Part shown: positions 1 to 6,900 of the stretch, piece after piece | Layout of the letters: each line of letters begins with the position of its first letter | Numbering within the stretch: position 1 is the stretch's first letter | From: Kiritimatiellia bacterium | Lineage (GTDB): Bacteria; Verrucomicrobiota; Kiritimatiellia; UBA8416; SLMC01 | DNA length: 10,255 nucleotides | Reading direction: 5' to 3' | Assembly: GCA_007133745.1 (NCBI GenBank) | Contig: SLMC01000451.1 | Span: 1-10,255, forward strand | Made by a program: the position numbers and the translations under genes | The notes under the pieces: generated by a model | Told to the model about the DNA's origin: nothing | Databases searched by the model: none | Seen by the model: the letters and a program-made list of their open reading frames with translations, nothing else

Positions 1-1636
1 CCCCCCCTGACGGCGAAAATGTCATCAAGGCGGTTTGAACGGCTGCAATAGAGGCTTTTACCTTCAACTGCATTTTGACTCTGGAAGTCGCGGCGGGTAC
101 ATTGCCAGGTTGAAGTTGCTCGGGAATCCCTTTAGGCTCCAATGTGGCAGAGGTTTCAAACTCTACATAACCTTGGACATTAATGCTTGCTCCAACTCCA
201 AGAGGCTCGACTGTGATGGACAGTCCATCAACTCCGAATTTCACGCCTGCGTTAATCGCCTCTATATCGGGATCACAGACTGTCACCGCTGTCCATCCTT
301 TCCCGTCAGTGGCTGGATCAAACTCCCCGCACCAGTACTCGTAGTCAGCTTGCACCATTACTGCGGTGTTCAGCTTCTGGTTAACTTCTTTTGCTATGGC
401 TCCGCAAAACAAGTCTACTTGGACTGGCGCTTCCTTTTTAGCATTCGCTATTGCATCCGCAACTTCGTTCAGCTTGCTCGCAACCCAGTGCTCAACGAAC
501 TCGGCAAAAGTTTTAGTTGGATTCCATTTTTTCCAAGCGGTGAACCAACCGCTTTTGTCCGCTTTATCTGGTTCATTCTTCGGAATATTTTGCCGGATCG
601 TTTTTTCAATCTCGTCGAGCTGCGCAACGAGGGTGTCGACGACTTTGTCTAGATTAGCCGCCGCCTTGACATCATCGGTTTCCAGTCCTGGGTTCACGTT
701 GATCGTGGCTGTAGCTCTTGGCGCCCAATGATCACGATAGAGTGTTACCAGAACGCTGTCGCTGCACGTTGGAAGGCGGGCTGCAGAGGCTGTTACAGCA
801 GTATTCACCACGTCACCGCCAGCACCTTGCTTGGCTGGCGTGAAAGAGAAAGAACCTGCGCTTTTTTTGCCCCCGATTATGCTGCCCGTAGCCCAGTCTG
901 TATCATCGTCTCCTCCGCCCGTCCAACTGTCGGAAGTGAGATTGATCGTGTAATCGCCAGGCATTCCACGGCAAATTTTGAAATTATCATGATCAATTTT
1001 GACTTTAAGGACGGTTACCTCGACGGCGAAGAAACCCATGTCGCGGTCGGGGTCCTTGCTGTTTGTGTGGTCGCGCCGAACCCGGCCTTTGGGACTCTTC
1101 GTATACGCATCGCAGCCCCAGTCTTCGACTTGACCGGACAGGCGAAAAGTCAAGCGCCGTCCGGCCGCCGATTCGGGAACGCGCCAGGTATTTTGCCAAG
1201 TCCTTATCATCATCCTGTCCACATCCTGCGTGTCCAGGTCGAAGGCGGCGCCGGCGTATTGGGCCTCGTCGTCGGAACTCACGGTCATGCGCAAGGCGGT
1301 TCTCTTGATGTAATTGTCGAACGCCGTAGTGACTGACAGGCAAACGTGATCGTCCTTGTCGGATGCGACGACCTCGAATTGAATGTCCTCGCCGACGCAG
1401 ACATAGCGGGTCTCCGCCAACTCCAGGGCGTTTTCGGGCACCGGCTCCCAAGGCCTGTTTCCGGCTTTAATTTTCACGGAAACCGCAATGGGGTCGCCTA
1501 TGCCGACGTTGCCTGCTCGGGTCTCTCCATGTCCGGAACAGGCTGTCATCTCGGGCAAATTGGCTTCGTCCGCAAAGGCAGCGGTTGCGGCCAATACGAG
1601 TAAACCTGTGTACCATGCTGTCCAACGTCTTTTCAT
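1..1636 (-). CDS. Secreted protein of unknown function, C-terminus cut by window edge
   Basis: The minus-strand frame from ATG at 1636 stays open for 545 codons to base 1 without a stop, so the gene continues out of the window. Residues 1-22 form a classic signal peptide: MKRRW, a hydrophobic core (GLLVLAATAA) and an AFA cleavage site before DE. The mature part seems to hold beta-rich, Ig-like stretches at about 45-120 and 205-315. The second starts with a KVKIDHDNFKICRG segment and contains GDYTINLTSDSW, reminiscent of repeated bacterial surface domains. Helical, possibly coiled-coil segments follow (about 323-352 and 375-402), then another beta-rich part (about 460-530). Cysteines at 33, 80, 99, 175, 222, 291, 411, 436 and 454 would suit disulfides outside the cytoplasm. 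The start is supported by AGGAGA 9 bases upstream. I do not recognise the family. The distal part (bases 1 to about 700) looks less GC-rich than the neighbouring genes. Confidence 0.85.
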   Translation of the reverse strand, partial: MKRRWTAWYTGLLVLAATAAFADEANLPEMTACSGHGETRAGNVGIGDPIAVSVKIKAGNRPWEPVPENALELAETRYVCVGEDIQFEVVASDKDDHVCLSVTTAFDNYIKRTALRMTVSSDDEAQYAGAAFDLDTQDVDRMMIRTWQNTWRVPESAAGRRLTFRLSGQVEDWGCDAYTKSPKGRVRRDHTNSKDPDRDMGFFAVEVTVLKVKIDHDNFKICRGMPGDYTINLTSDSWTGGGDDDTDWATGSIIGGKKSAGSFSFTPAKQGAGGDVVNTAVTASAARLPTCSDSVLVTLYRDHWAPRATATINVNPGLETDDVKAAANLDKVVDTLVAQLDEIEKTIRQNIPKNEPDKADKSGWFTAWKKWNPTKTFAEFVEHWVASKLNEVADAIANAKKEAPVQVDLFCGAIAKEVNQKLNTAVMVQADYEYWCGEFDPATDGKGWTAVTVCDPDIEAINAGVKFGVDGLSITVEPLGVGASINVQGYVEFETSATLEPKGIPEQLQPGNVPAATSRVKMQLKVKASIAAVQTALMTFSPSGG

Positions 1637-1645
1637 GCGGCGCTG

Positions 1646-1651
1646 TCTCCT
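1646..1651 (-). promoter_or_regulatory. Ribosome binding site of the secreted protein gene
   Basis: AGGAGA on the minus strand, 9 bases before the ATG at 1636. It fixes the start that gives a clean signal peptide. The gap to the upstream gene's stop (1710) is only 73 bases and shows no clear terminator or promoter, so the two genes may share a transcript. Confidence 0.6.
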
Positions 1652-1709
1652 GTGTTTGGTGTTTGTACGGTTTTCTGTTGTGTCCAGTCAACCCCGAACG
1701 TTTCCTTTT

Positions 1710-4700
1710 CTACGGGCCGGTCTCGGTGTGCAGATAGAGCATGCCGTACCGTCCGGTAAACGCGTGAAATTTCGGGGTGAACCCGGCGATCCGCCCCAGG
1801 AAATGGTAGCCGAGCGGGGCGCGTTCCTCGCGGCTCACGGCGATTTTGTAGTGATAGAAGACCACGTTGCGGAACAGGTTGCCGGCAAAGGCGAGGTCTT
1901 CCTGCCGTCCGAAAATCCGATGCAGCCAGGCATAGCCGTCGGCGAACTGGAGGCTGAAGTAGAGCGTGGCGTCGAATCCGACCTGGTCTCCGAATTCCGG
2001 AATGTGTTCGTACCAGTTTTCGCGCCAGAGTGTCGGGTAGTAGATGCCATCCTTCTCGACGCCCCGGATGGAACCGGCTTCGCGCTGCCAGTCGAGCACG
2101 CGGCGCAGGAATTCGGCGATGTCGTGGCGACCGGTGTGATGGTGCAGGCGGACGACCGGTTCGATCATGTATGAAACCTGCTGGGCGTCCTGGCGGCCTT
2201 TCGGGAGGATATGGCCGATGCCGCCGTTTTCCTGTTCCATGGCCAGGAGCGATTTGTCGAAGAGTTCGTTGGCCCATTCGAGGTATTCGGGCTTGCCGGT
2301 GTATTCGTAGAGGGCGAGCCAGTTCTCGATGGCCCAGCCGGGTACGCGAATTTGGCGCCAGGGCAGGGTTTCTTTTTCGTGAAGCTTGTGCTGATTGTAG
2401 AAGAAGCGGCGGTAGGCGCGTCCGTTCTGTTCGGCGGCGTCGAGGCTGCGCGGGTCGCCTGTGAGCGCCCAGTGCAGAAGCGGGCCGCGGTTCCAAGTGT
2501 GGCTGGGCGCGGCGTTGATTTCCCAGCGGGTATTGTTCGGTATCTGCCGTTCGAGATAGCCATGTTCGCCTTTCTCGAAACGCTGGAATCCGCCGAGCCA
2601 TGTGGCGGTATCCTCGACATGGTACTGGTCGATGTCGTAGCGGTGCCGAGCCATGGCGTCGGCCACGTCCAGGAATTCTGGATCGCCCAGCCTCAGCCAG
2701 TGAACGAGCATCGAGTATGGCCAGTCGTAATGGAGGGAGGCATAGCCGTGACTCCAGACCAGGTCGCCATAGTGCATCCAGCCGGCGAAGACTTCGGGGT
2801 GGATTTCGGGAAGGCAGGGGATGGAGACGAGCCCGAAATCCCGGCCGCTCGGATGGCCGGAAGGGCCGGCCGGATCCCCGGCTTCCCGAACGACTTTGGC
2901 CCGCTGCGTCCGGTCGTAGCGTTCGAACGATTCGGCGGTCGGCCCGTCGGCGGCGTCGGGTAGCCTGCCGGGTTCCGAGAGGGGAAACACGGTTCCTGTG
3001 TCGCGATACCAGGCGACCGGGGCGATGGCCCGAAGCGGCCGTTCCAGACTGCCGAGACGAAGGGCGGATCCGTCGTCGGTATCGAGCCCGAACAGGAGCG
3101 TGGCCGTTTTGCGGCGCCCGCCCTCGAACTGGTAGGTTCCGGCCTGAAACGCTTCCACCAAGTCCGGATACCAGCCTCCCGCCGGGAACATGTCCAGAGA
3201 GAAGACAACCGGTTCGGCCGGATCGGAAGAACGAACAGCGGAAAAACCGCGCGGAAAGTTTTCGCGAAATCTCAGGTTGACCATGCGCAGACGTCTGGCG
3301 GGTCCCAAACGCAGATCGGCCTGGCCTTCGACGTGTTGGGGGCCCAGTGTCATGACACCGTTGGTCGTCCAGACGGAATAGAAGCCGCGATTCCGCCTGG
3401 CCAAGCCGGAGAGCAGGGTATGGGGTGCGACATTGGTCGTTCCGAACACCGTGGCGACCCCCGATCTTTCCCTGAAATCCCGATACGGATATTTGTACCA
3501 CTGCGTAATGTCCGAACGGACTCCCGGTTCCACCGGAAAGCTCTTCCCGGCCAGCATGGCTTCCGGTTGAAAGTCCGGTTCGGTCCGAACGGGAATGCCG
3601 AGCGACAGGCTTTTCAGATAGAGCCACTGACGGGGACGGGGGCGGCGGCGCTGGCTTTCGTTGCGGTAGCCGTACCAGCCGTCGTTGCGCAGGGTGAAGT
3701 CGAGTCCGAGCCAGGGCTGGCCGGCATAGACGCTGACACGCAGGTCGTAGCCGACTTTGCCGCCGTGAATGGTCTGGCCGGATTCGGAGACGAAATGACC
3801 GCCGATCCGCACGACGGTGCGCATGGGGCCGCGATGCTCTATCTCGAAGCGGTCGGGCGCGGAGGCGCGATATACGGTATCGTCGGCGTTGACGAGCGTG
3901 GTTCCGACGGGGCGGTCGGCATTGACCAGCGGTTCGCCGTCGAGGGTTATGCCGTGGATCAGGCCGGGCCGGTTCTTGTCGAAGGTCAGACGCAGGCGTT
4001 CGTTGTCGAGGACCAGTGCCGTCTCGGTTTCCTGAACGATGGTCACGGGGCGGTCGGGCGTGGGTGAAGCGGGGCCGTTGGGGGAAAGGGTGTAACGGGC
4101 GACGGCGTTGGAGGCGATGGTGGCTTGGAAGTCGAGCAGCACCCATTTGGCGCTGCCGTCTGGCCAGCGCGACTGGACGACGAACTGGCAGGGCACGGGT
4201 TGGCCTGCCTGCGCCGTGCCCGGCGCGGCAGGCAGGCCGTCGGCATTGGCGAGCAGCACAAGCCGGGCGGGATCGGGGACGGCGCCTTCGGGCAGGGGTA
4301 CGCCGCTGGTGACGGGCTCGGCGTGGCGGTCGAGTCCGGCGGGTTCGTGAATGGTCAGCGTGACGCCTTCGGCCAAAAACTGGCGGTGGGTGGCGGCTTG
4401 CGCGGCGGGATCGAGCATGTTGCGGGCGGCGGGTGTGCCGGTGCCGCAGCCGCGCAGGAACAGGGCGGCGAGGATGAGGGCGAGAAAAGAAAGGATGAAG
4501 GCTGAAGGATGAAGGATGAAAATGGAGCGTCGGGGCGCTGGTTTAGAGTTGATGGGTGAAGGTTGAAGAGGGGGCGCGGGTTGCGGCGGGGCGGAGGCGG
4601 AGGGAGCGCTGTTTTTGTCGGACAAGTCGGACTTGTCCGACAAGTCCGACGGGGAAAGCGGAATCGGGGAGGAGGCGGGTTGTTTGATTTTGGTGCGGGG

Positions 4701-5126
4701 AGGTGCGGGCGCGCCTTCGGCGAGATTCCTCGGCAAGCTCGGAATGACAGAGAGGGGGCTCGGAATGGCAGTGCGTTGGGCCGGAATGGTAGAGCGAGGG
4801 CTCGGGTCAACAGTGCGATTCGGGACGGGTTCGGTGTCGGAGAATTCCACGGCGATGCGGGTGTCGCCGATTTGGATTTGCGAGCCTGACGCCAGGACGG
4901 CGGGCGCGGAAAGCGGGCTGCCGTTCAGTTCAGTGCCGTTGGTGGAGTCGAGGTCTTCGAGAACGACAGCGCCGTCGCGAACGATGATACGGCAGTGTTC
5001 GGACGATACAGCGGGATCGGCCACGGCAATGCCGAAGGCGGGTTGGCGACCGAGAACGACGGTTTCGGCAACGTCCAGGGACTGACCTTCAAACGGACCG
5101 GAAAGAAAGCGGAGGCGCACATTCAT
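1710..5126 (-). CDS. FHA domain - membrane helix - exo-rhamnogalacturonan lyase-like (PcRGLX/YetA type) fusion protein
   Basis: A 1138-residue protein. Residues 1-97 are a complete FHA domain, a phospho-threonine-binding fold, with its hallmarks: GR at 26-27, SSEH at 41-44 and STNGTELNG at 61-69. Residues 100-199 are a Pro/Ser-rich linker coded by repetitive DNA. A single membrane helix follows (about 201-225, ending FLRGC), predicting FHA inside and the rest outside. Residues 250-1138 resemble the three-part PcRGLX/YetA family: an N-terminal RIFT barrel with RWPDGSAKWVLLDFQ at 320-334, a beta sandwich to about 690, and an alpha/alpha toroid at about 770-1138 (HYGDLVWSHGY, APSHTWNRGPLLHW, GYHFLGR). 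Family members I know are glycan-active; the substrate here is unknown. The start has an excellent ribosome binding site. Cys227 follows the helix, but it is too far from the N-terminus for a normal lipobox. FHA, helix and coordinates are firm; enzyme activity is inferred. Confidence 0.9.
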   Translation of the reverse strand: MNVRLRFLSGPFEGQSLDVAETVVLGRQPAFGIAVADPAVSSEHCRIIVRDGAVVLEDLDSTNGTELNGSPLSAPAVLASGSQIQIGDTRIAVEFSDTEPVPNRTVDPSPRSTIPAQRTAIPSPLSVIPSLPRNLAEGAPAPPRTKIKQPASSPIPLSPSDLSDKSDLSDKNSAPSASAPPQPAPPLQPSPINSKPAPRRSIFILHPSAFILSFLALILAALFLRGCGTGTPAARNMLDPAAQAATHRQFLAEGVTLTIHEPAGLDRHAEPVTSGVPLPEGAVPDPARLVLLANADGLPAAPGTAQAGQPVPCQFVVQSRWPDGSAKWVLLDFQATIASNAVARYTLSPNGPASPTPDRPVTIVQETETALVLDNERLRLTFDKNRPGLIHGITLDGEPLVNADRPVGTTLVNADDTVYRASAPDRFEIEHRGPMRTVVRIGGHFVSESGQTIHGGKVGYDLRVSVYAGQPWLGLDFTLRNDGWYGYRNESQRRRPRPRQWLYLKSLSLGIPVRTEPDFQPEAMLAGKSFPVEPGVRSDITQWYKYPYRDFRERSGVATVFGTTNVAPHTLLSGLARRNRGFYSVWTTNGVMTLGPQHVEGQADLRLGPARRLRMVNLRFRENFPRGFSAVRSSDPAEPVVFSLDMFPAGGWYPDLVEAFQAGTYQFEGGRRKTATLLFGLDTDDGSALRLGSLERPLRAIAPVAWYRDTGTVFPLSEPGRLPDAADGPTAESFERYDRTQRAKVVREAGDPAGPSGHPSGRDFGLVSIPCLPEIHPEVFAGWMHYGDLVWSHGYASLHYDWPYSMLVHWLRLGDPEFLDVADAMARHRYDIDQYHVEDTATWLGGFQRFEKGEHGYLERQIPNNTRWEINAAPSHTWNRGPLLHWALTGDPRSLDAAEQNGRAYRRFFYNQHKLHEKETLPWRQIRVPGWAIENWLALYEYTGKPEYLEWANELFDKSLLAMEQENGGIGHILPKGRQDAQQVSYMIEPVVRLHHHTGRHDIAEFLRRVLDWQREAGSIRGVEKDGIYYPTLWRENWYEHIPEFGDQVGFDATLYFSLQFADGYAWLHRIFGRQEDLAFAGNLFRNVVFYHYKIAVSREERAPLGYHFLGRIAGFTPKFHAFTGRYGMLYLHTETGP
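4491..4518 (-). repeat. Heptanucleotide tandem repeat inside the coding region
   Basis: Four 7-base units on the plus strand: AAGGATG, AAGGCTG, AAGGATG, AAGGATG, followed by a partial AAAATG. Read on the coding strand it supplies FILHPSAFIL, the first half of the membrane helix of the FHA/lyase-like protein (residues about 203-212). Seven is not a multiple of three, so gain or loss of one unit would shift the frame upstream of the extracytoplasmic part. Confidence 0.75.
4617..4650. repeat. Imperfect palindrome built of GTCGGAC/GTCCGAC units, in frame
   Basis: GTCGGAC occurs twice, then its reverse complement GTCCGAC occurs twice, separated by AA, TT and AA. The two 16-base halves pair at 14 of 16 positions around a TT centre, with an internal mismatch, so a strong hairpin is possible. 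It is translated as DLSDKSDLSDK (residues about 161-171) in the linker of the FHA/lyase-like protein. The low-complexity acidic/Lys peptide is unrelated to the Pro-rich sequence around it. Confidence 0.75.
4720..4800. repeat. Degenerate ~21-base tandem repeat in the linker coding region
   Basis: Units begin at 4738 (CTCGGAATGACAG), 4759 (CTCGGAATGGCAG) and 4781 (CCGGAATGGTAG), spaced 20-22 bases; a weaker fourth may begin at 4801. The adjacent bases 4720-4737 read GCGAGATTCCTCGGCAAG. In the coding frame each unit gives about 7 residues ending in IP, for example SPLSVIP and AQRTAIP. Short elements reading as SVIPSLPRNL look familiar to me from PVC-type genomes as dispersed repeats, but only a genome search can confirm that. 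Confidence 0.6.
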
Positions 5127-5133
5127 TCAGCGG

Positions 5134-5140
5134 CCTCCTT
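5134..5140 (-). promoter_or_regulatory. Strong ribosome binding site of the FHA/lyase-like gene
   Basis: AAGGAGG on the minus strand, 7 bases before ATG at 5126: a near-perfect match at ideal spacing. It decides the start and places the FHA domain exactly at the N-terminus. Confidence 0.85.
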
Positions 5141-5150
5141 GATAGACCTT

Positions 5151-5195
5151 GAGAGAGAGAGAGAGAGAGAGTGTGTGTGTGTGTGTGTGTGTGTG
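5151..5195. repeat. Compound dinucleotide microsatellite (GA)10(GT)12.5
   Basis: On the plus strand 10 GA units (5151-5170) pass directly into 12.5 GT units (5171-5195), with no interruptions. On the transcribed strand it reads (CA)n(TC)n, ending 10 bases upstream of the ribosome binding site and 24 bases upstream of the ATG of the FHA/lyase-like gene. Perfect dinucleotide runs this long are uncommon in bacterial chromosomes and are prone to slippage. Confidence 0.95.
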
Positions 5196-5229
5196 CAAGT
5201 TCTGCGCCAAAGGGGGTGCCCGACGCAAA

Positions 5230-5256
5230 ATTATGGACTGCATTTTTCATGGTCAA
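5230..5256 (-). promoter_or_regulatory. Candidate sigma-70-like promoter for the FHA/lyase-like gene
   Basis: On the minus strand TTGACC (5256-5251) and CATAAT (5235-5230) each match the consensus hexamers at 5 of 6 positions. The 15-base spacer is short. A start near 5223 would place the microsatellite in the 5' leader. A weaker alternative lies upstream: TTGCAA and TACAAC with a 17-base spacer. Promoter consensus in this phylum is uncertain. Confidence 0.35.
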
Positions 5257-5372
5257 AAACATGGGGATTTATTGATAGCAAAAACAGGTTGTACGGGGAG
5301 CTACGGGAAATTGCAAGCGTTTATGACAATTTTTTTCGGGCGGGCTTCCGCTTTCGTGAAACAGCTACGGCG

Positions 5373-5382
5373 TGTCATGACA
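5373..5382. promoter_or_regulatory. Perfect 10-base palindrome TGTCATGACA, possible operator
   Basis: The palindrome lies in the 300-base gap (5127-5426) between the helical-repeat gene and the FHA/lyase-like gene, upstream of the candidate promoter. A related TTGACATGG sits nearby on the minus strand (5409-5401). Length and position would suit a dimeric regulator, but a palindrome of this size can occur by chance. No convincing intrinsic terminator was found in this gap: the A/T run near 5330-5337 is on the wrong side of the nearest short hairpin. Confidence 0.2.
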
Positions 5383-5426
5383 GGCGTTGCTAAAGCTATG
5401 CCATGTCAAGCCGTACCGACCGCATT

Positions 5427-6320
5427 TCATCGCAAAACGGCGGCGGGCGCCGGGACGGGCGCTGACAGGGGGCGGTCGTCTTTTTCCGTGGCCTCGGCGG
5501 CGGGCTCGGAATGCGCCGCATCCTGTTCGGCCATGGCTTGCAAGGACTGCACAATGATCCGCTCGCACCAGGAGACATCCTTGTCCGGATTGCGGCGGCG
5601 GCCTAATTCGGCCCAGTACACGGCATGGCTTTCGGGTCGTGTCCAATCCAAAGGCCCGTAGCGCGCATCCGTCTCGCGCATGAACCCGACATCCATACGC
5701 AGCGTCTCGCGCAAACGACGAACCCGTTCGGGCGATGCCGAAAGGACATCGTAGTCGGGCTGCGCCGACCCCAAGACCGCCAAAGTTTTTTCGGCCAGGC
5801 GCTGCCGATAATGTTCGTGCGCTGTATCGGCCGTTTTGCCGATCTTGTGAAAAAAGACCCAGGCCAACTGGTGGTAAAGCCGAGGAGAGCCGGGATTGTA
5901 CACAATGCCTTCGTCGCGCAAGAGGCTGATTCCGTGCCATACCCAGCGCCATCGGTCTTCGGGGTCCGGCATAATCACGCTCACGTTATAGGCCATGTTC
6001 CACGCGTGAAACTCCCATATTTCTGCCGAGTGCGGCTGCATTTTGCTGATCCAGTCGGCCAGTTGCACCATCTCGAAATATTCGCCGGCGTCCTGAAGAT
6101 GCGAAAGCCTGAGCCAGAGAATGTCGGCGACGACCCCGCGGAACCCGCCCATCGCCACCGTAATCAAGGTCAGCAGCGGCGGCGCATGATCCAGGGTTTC
6201 GATCGTCGCATGAGATGTTCGCATGCGGTCGGCCCGCAACGCGTCGTGCCGTCCGCCCGCCAGCCACAGACAGACCAGTCCGGCGCCCAAAGCTAAAACT
6301 ATAGAGTGTTGTTCGCGCAT
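5427..6320 (-). CDS. Membrane-anchored helical-repeat (TPR-like) protein linked to an ABC exporter
   Basis: A 297-residue protein. Residues 7-22 are an uncleaved-looking hydrophobic anchor (IVLALGAGLVCLWLAG). The next segment, 49-72, is hydrophobic and includes GGFRGVVADILWLR. The body is all-helical with TPR-like character: EYFEMVQLADWISKMQP at 80-96, WEFHAWNMAYNVSV at 102-115, YNPGSPRLYHQLAWVFFHKIG at 141-161, and YGPLDWTRPESHAVYWA at 221-237. I recognise this motif set from uncharacterised proteins of PVC-type genomes, where it often accompanies ABC-2 exporters; the function is unknown. After about residue 262 the sequence becomes Ala/Pro/Glu-rich and unstructured (SAPVPAPAAVLR), so the C-terminal helices may be shortened. 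The ATG at 6320 has only a weak AAGG-type site upstream. Distance from the exporter genes is explained by the repeat-rich insertion between them. Confidence 0.85.
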   Translation of the reverse strand: MREQHSIVLALGAGLVCLWLAGGRHDALRADRMRTSHATIETLDHAPPLLTLITVAMGGFRGVVADILWLRLSHLQDAGEYFEMVQLADWISKMQPHSAEIWEFHAWNMAYNVSVIMPDPEDRWRWVWHGISLLRDEGIVYNPGSPRLYHQLAWVFFHKIGKTADTAHEHYRQRLAEKTLAVLGSAQPDYDVLSASPERVRRLRETLRMDVGFMRETDARYGPLDWTRPESHAVYWAELGRRRNPDKDVSWCERIIVQSLQAMAEQDAAHSEPAAEATEKDDRPLSAPVPAPAAVLR

Positions 6321-6363
6321 GCCTTTTGCCTTATCTCAACGCGGACTGCGCCCGCAACCCAAA

Positions 6364-6419
6364 AGGGGTTAGGGGTTAGGGATTAGGTGTTAGGGGTTAG
6401 CTCCTAGCCCCTAGCTCGA
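6364..6419. repeat. Heptanucleotide array, 8 units, telomere-like and G-rich
   Basis: Eight consecutive 7-base units on the plus strand: AGGGGTT, AGGGGTT, AGGGATT, AGGTGTT, AGGGGTT, AGCTCCT, AGCCCCT, AGCTCGA. The period is exact over 56 bases although the units diverge. Four G-runs at 6365-6396 (lengths 4, 4, 3 and 4) could form a G-quadruplex on the template strand of the helical-repeat gene, whose start is 44 bases away. Confidence 0.8.
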
Positions 6420-6466
6420 CCCCATCCGAAAAGGGTCTTGACTGCTGAAAACGATAAACCTAACTG

Positions 6467-6496
6467 AATATCCAACAACCAACAAGGAATATCCAA
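6467..6496 (+). repeat. Left arm of outer inverted repeat
   Basis: Two copies of AATATCCAA around ACAAGG-type spacer sequence. It is the inverted partner of 6841-6870 with two C/T differences. The two differences are transitions, as expected for an old duplicated pair. Confidence 0.85.
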
Positions 6497-6630
6497 TGAC
6501 CAATTGAAACGTTCCGCGGCAAACAGGGCCCTATGTGTATTCTTACTGTCACGCCCTGGTCTCCGTTTGTCACCTCTTTGTCGCCAACAGTTGGCCGACT
6601 CGCTTCGCACAGCGCAATCGAAGCAGTTCT

Positions 6631-6652
6631 CGGCAAAGATGACGATGGAGTT
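6631..6652 (+). repeat. Left arm of inner inverted repeat
   Basis: Contains GGCAAAGATGACGATGGAG and pairs with the reverse complement of 6748-6769 with one mismatch. A related GACGGCAAAGTTTACGG segment at about 6668-6684 suggests a tandem unit of about 37 bases within this arm. Confidence 0.75.
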
Positions 6653-6747
6653 AGTTTCGATGCAGTTGACGGCAAAGTTTACGGAACAGACGAGATCGCC
6701 ATGCCTCTTCCTCCGACGCAAACTGCCTCGTAAACACCACCGATTCA

Positions 6748-6769
6748 AACTCCATCGTCACCTTTGCCG
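6748..6769 (-). repeat. Right arm of inner inverted repeat
   Basis: Contains CTCCATCGTCACCTTTGCCG, the inverted partner of 6631-6652 (21 of 22). About 95 bases separate the two arms. Confidence 0.75.
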
Positions 6770-6840
6770 TAAACTTCAGCGATCCCTGCCGTTGTCGATC
6801 TGTCATCAGTGACAATCTATATCAGGACGAGACAGTTCGG

Positions 6841-6870
6841 TTGGATATTCCTTGTTGATTATTGGATATT
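6841..6870 (-). repeat. Right arm of outer inverted repeat
   Basis: Contains TTGGATATTCCTTGTTG and ends in ATTGGATATT; the inverted partner of 6467-6496 (28 of 30). It lies about 345 bases from the left arm. Confidence 0.85.
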
Positions 6871-6900
6871 GATATCCTTATACCTTTTCGGACGGGCTCT

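Noticed and set aside
2211..2963. Plus-strand open frames of up to 250 residues across 1-5100
   Set aside because: They are antisense to well-supported minus-strand genes, with no ribosome binding sites or recognisable domains.
1633..4146. An 837-residue minus-strand open frame overlapping the FHA/lyase-like gene
   Set aside because: It is Arg/Pro-rich and without domains, and it lies in another frame of a gene with clear domain structure: a GC-driven shadow.
4617..4650. Intrinsic terminator or operator at the GTCGGAC palindrome
   Set aside because: It lies in the middle of an intact reading frame, has no T-run, and its pattern fits a translated repeat better.
5325..5355. Rho-independent terminator after the helical-repeat gene
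   Set aside because: On the transcribed strand the run is A rather than T, and the adjacent stem is only about 4 pairs.
6364..6419. CRISPR array or true telomere
   Set aside because: The units are only 7 bases with no spacers, and the array is internal, with genes on both sides.
6404..6812. Possible small genes on both strands in the repeat-rich gap
   Set aside because: The frames are made of the inverted-repeat arms and heptamer arrays, mirror one another, and lack start signals.
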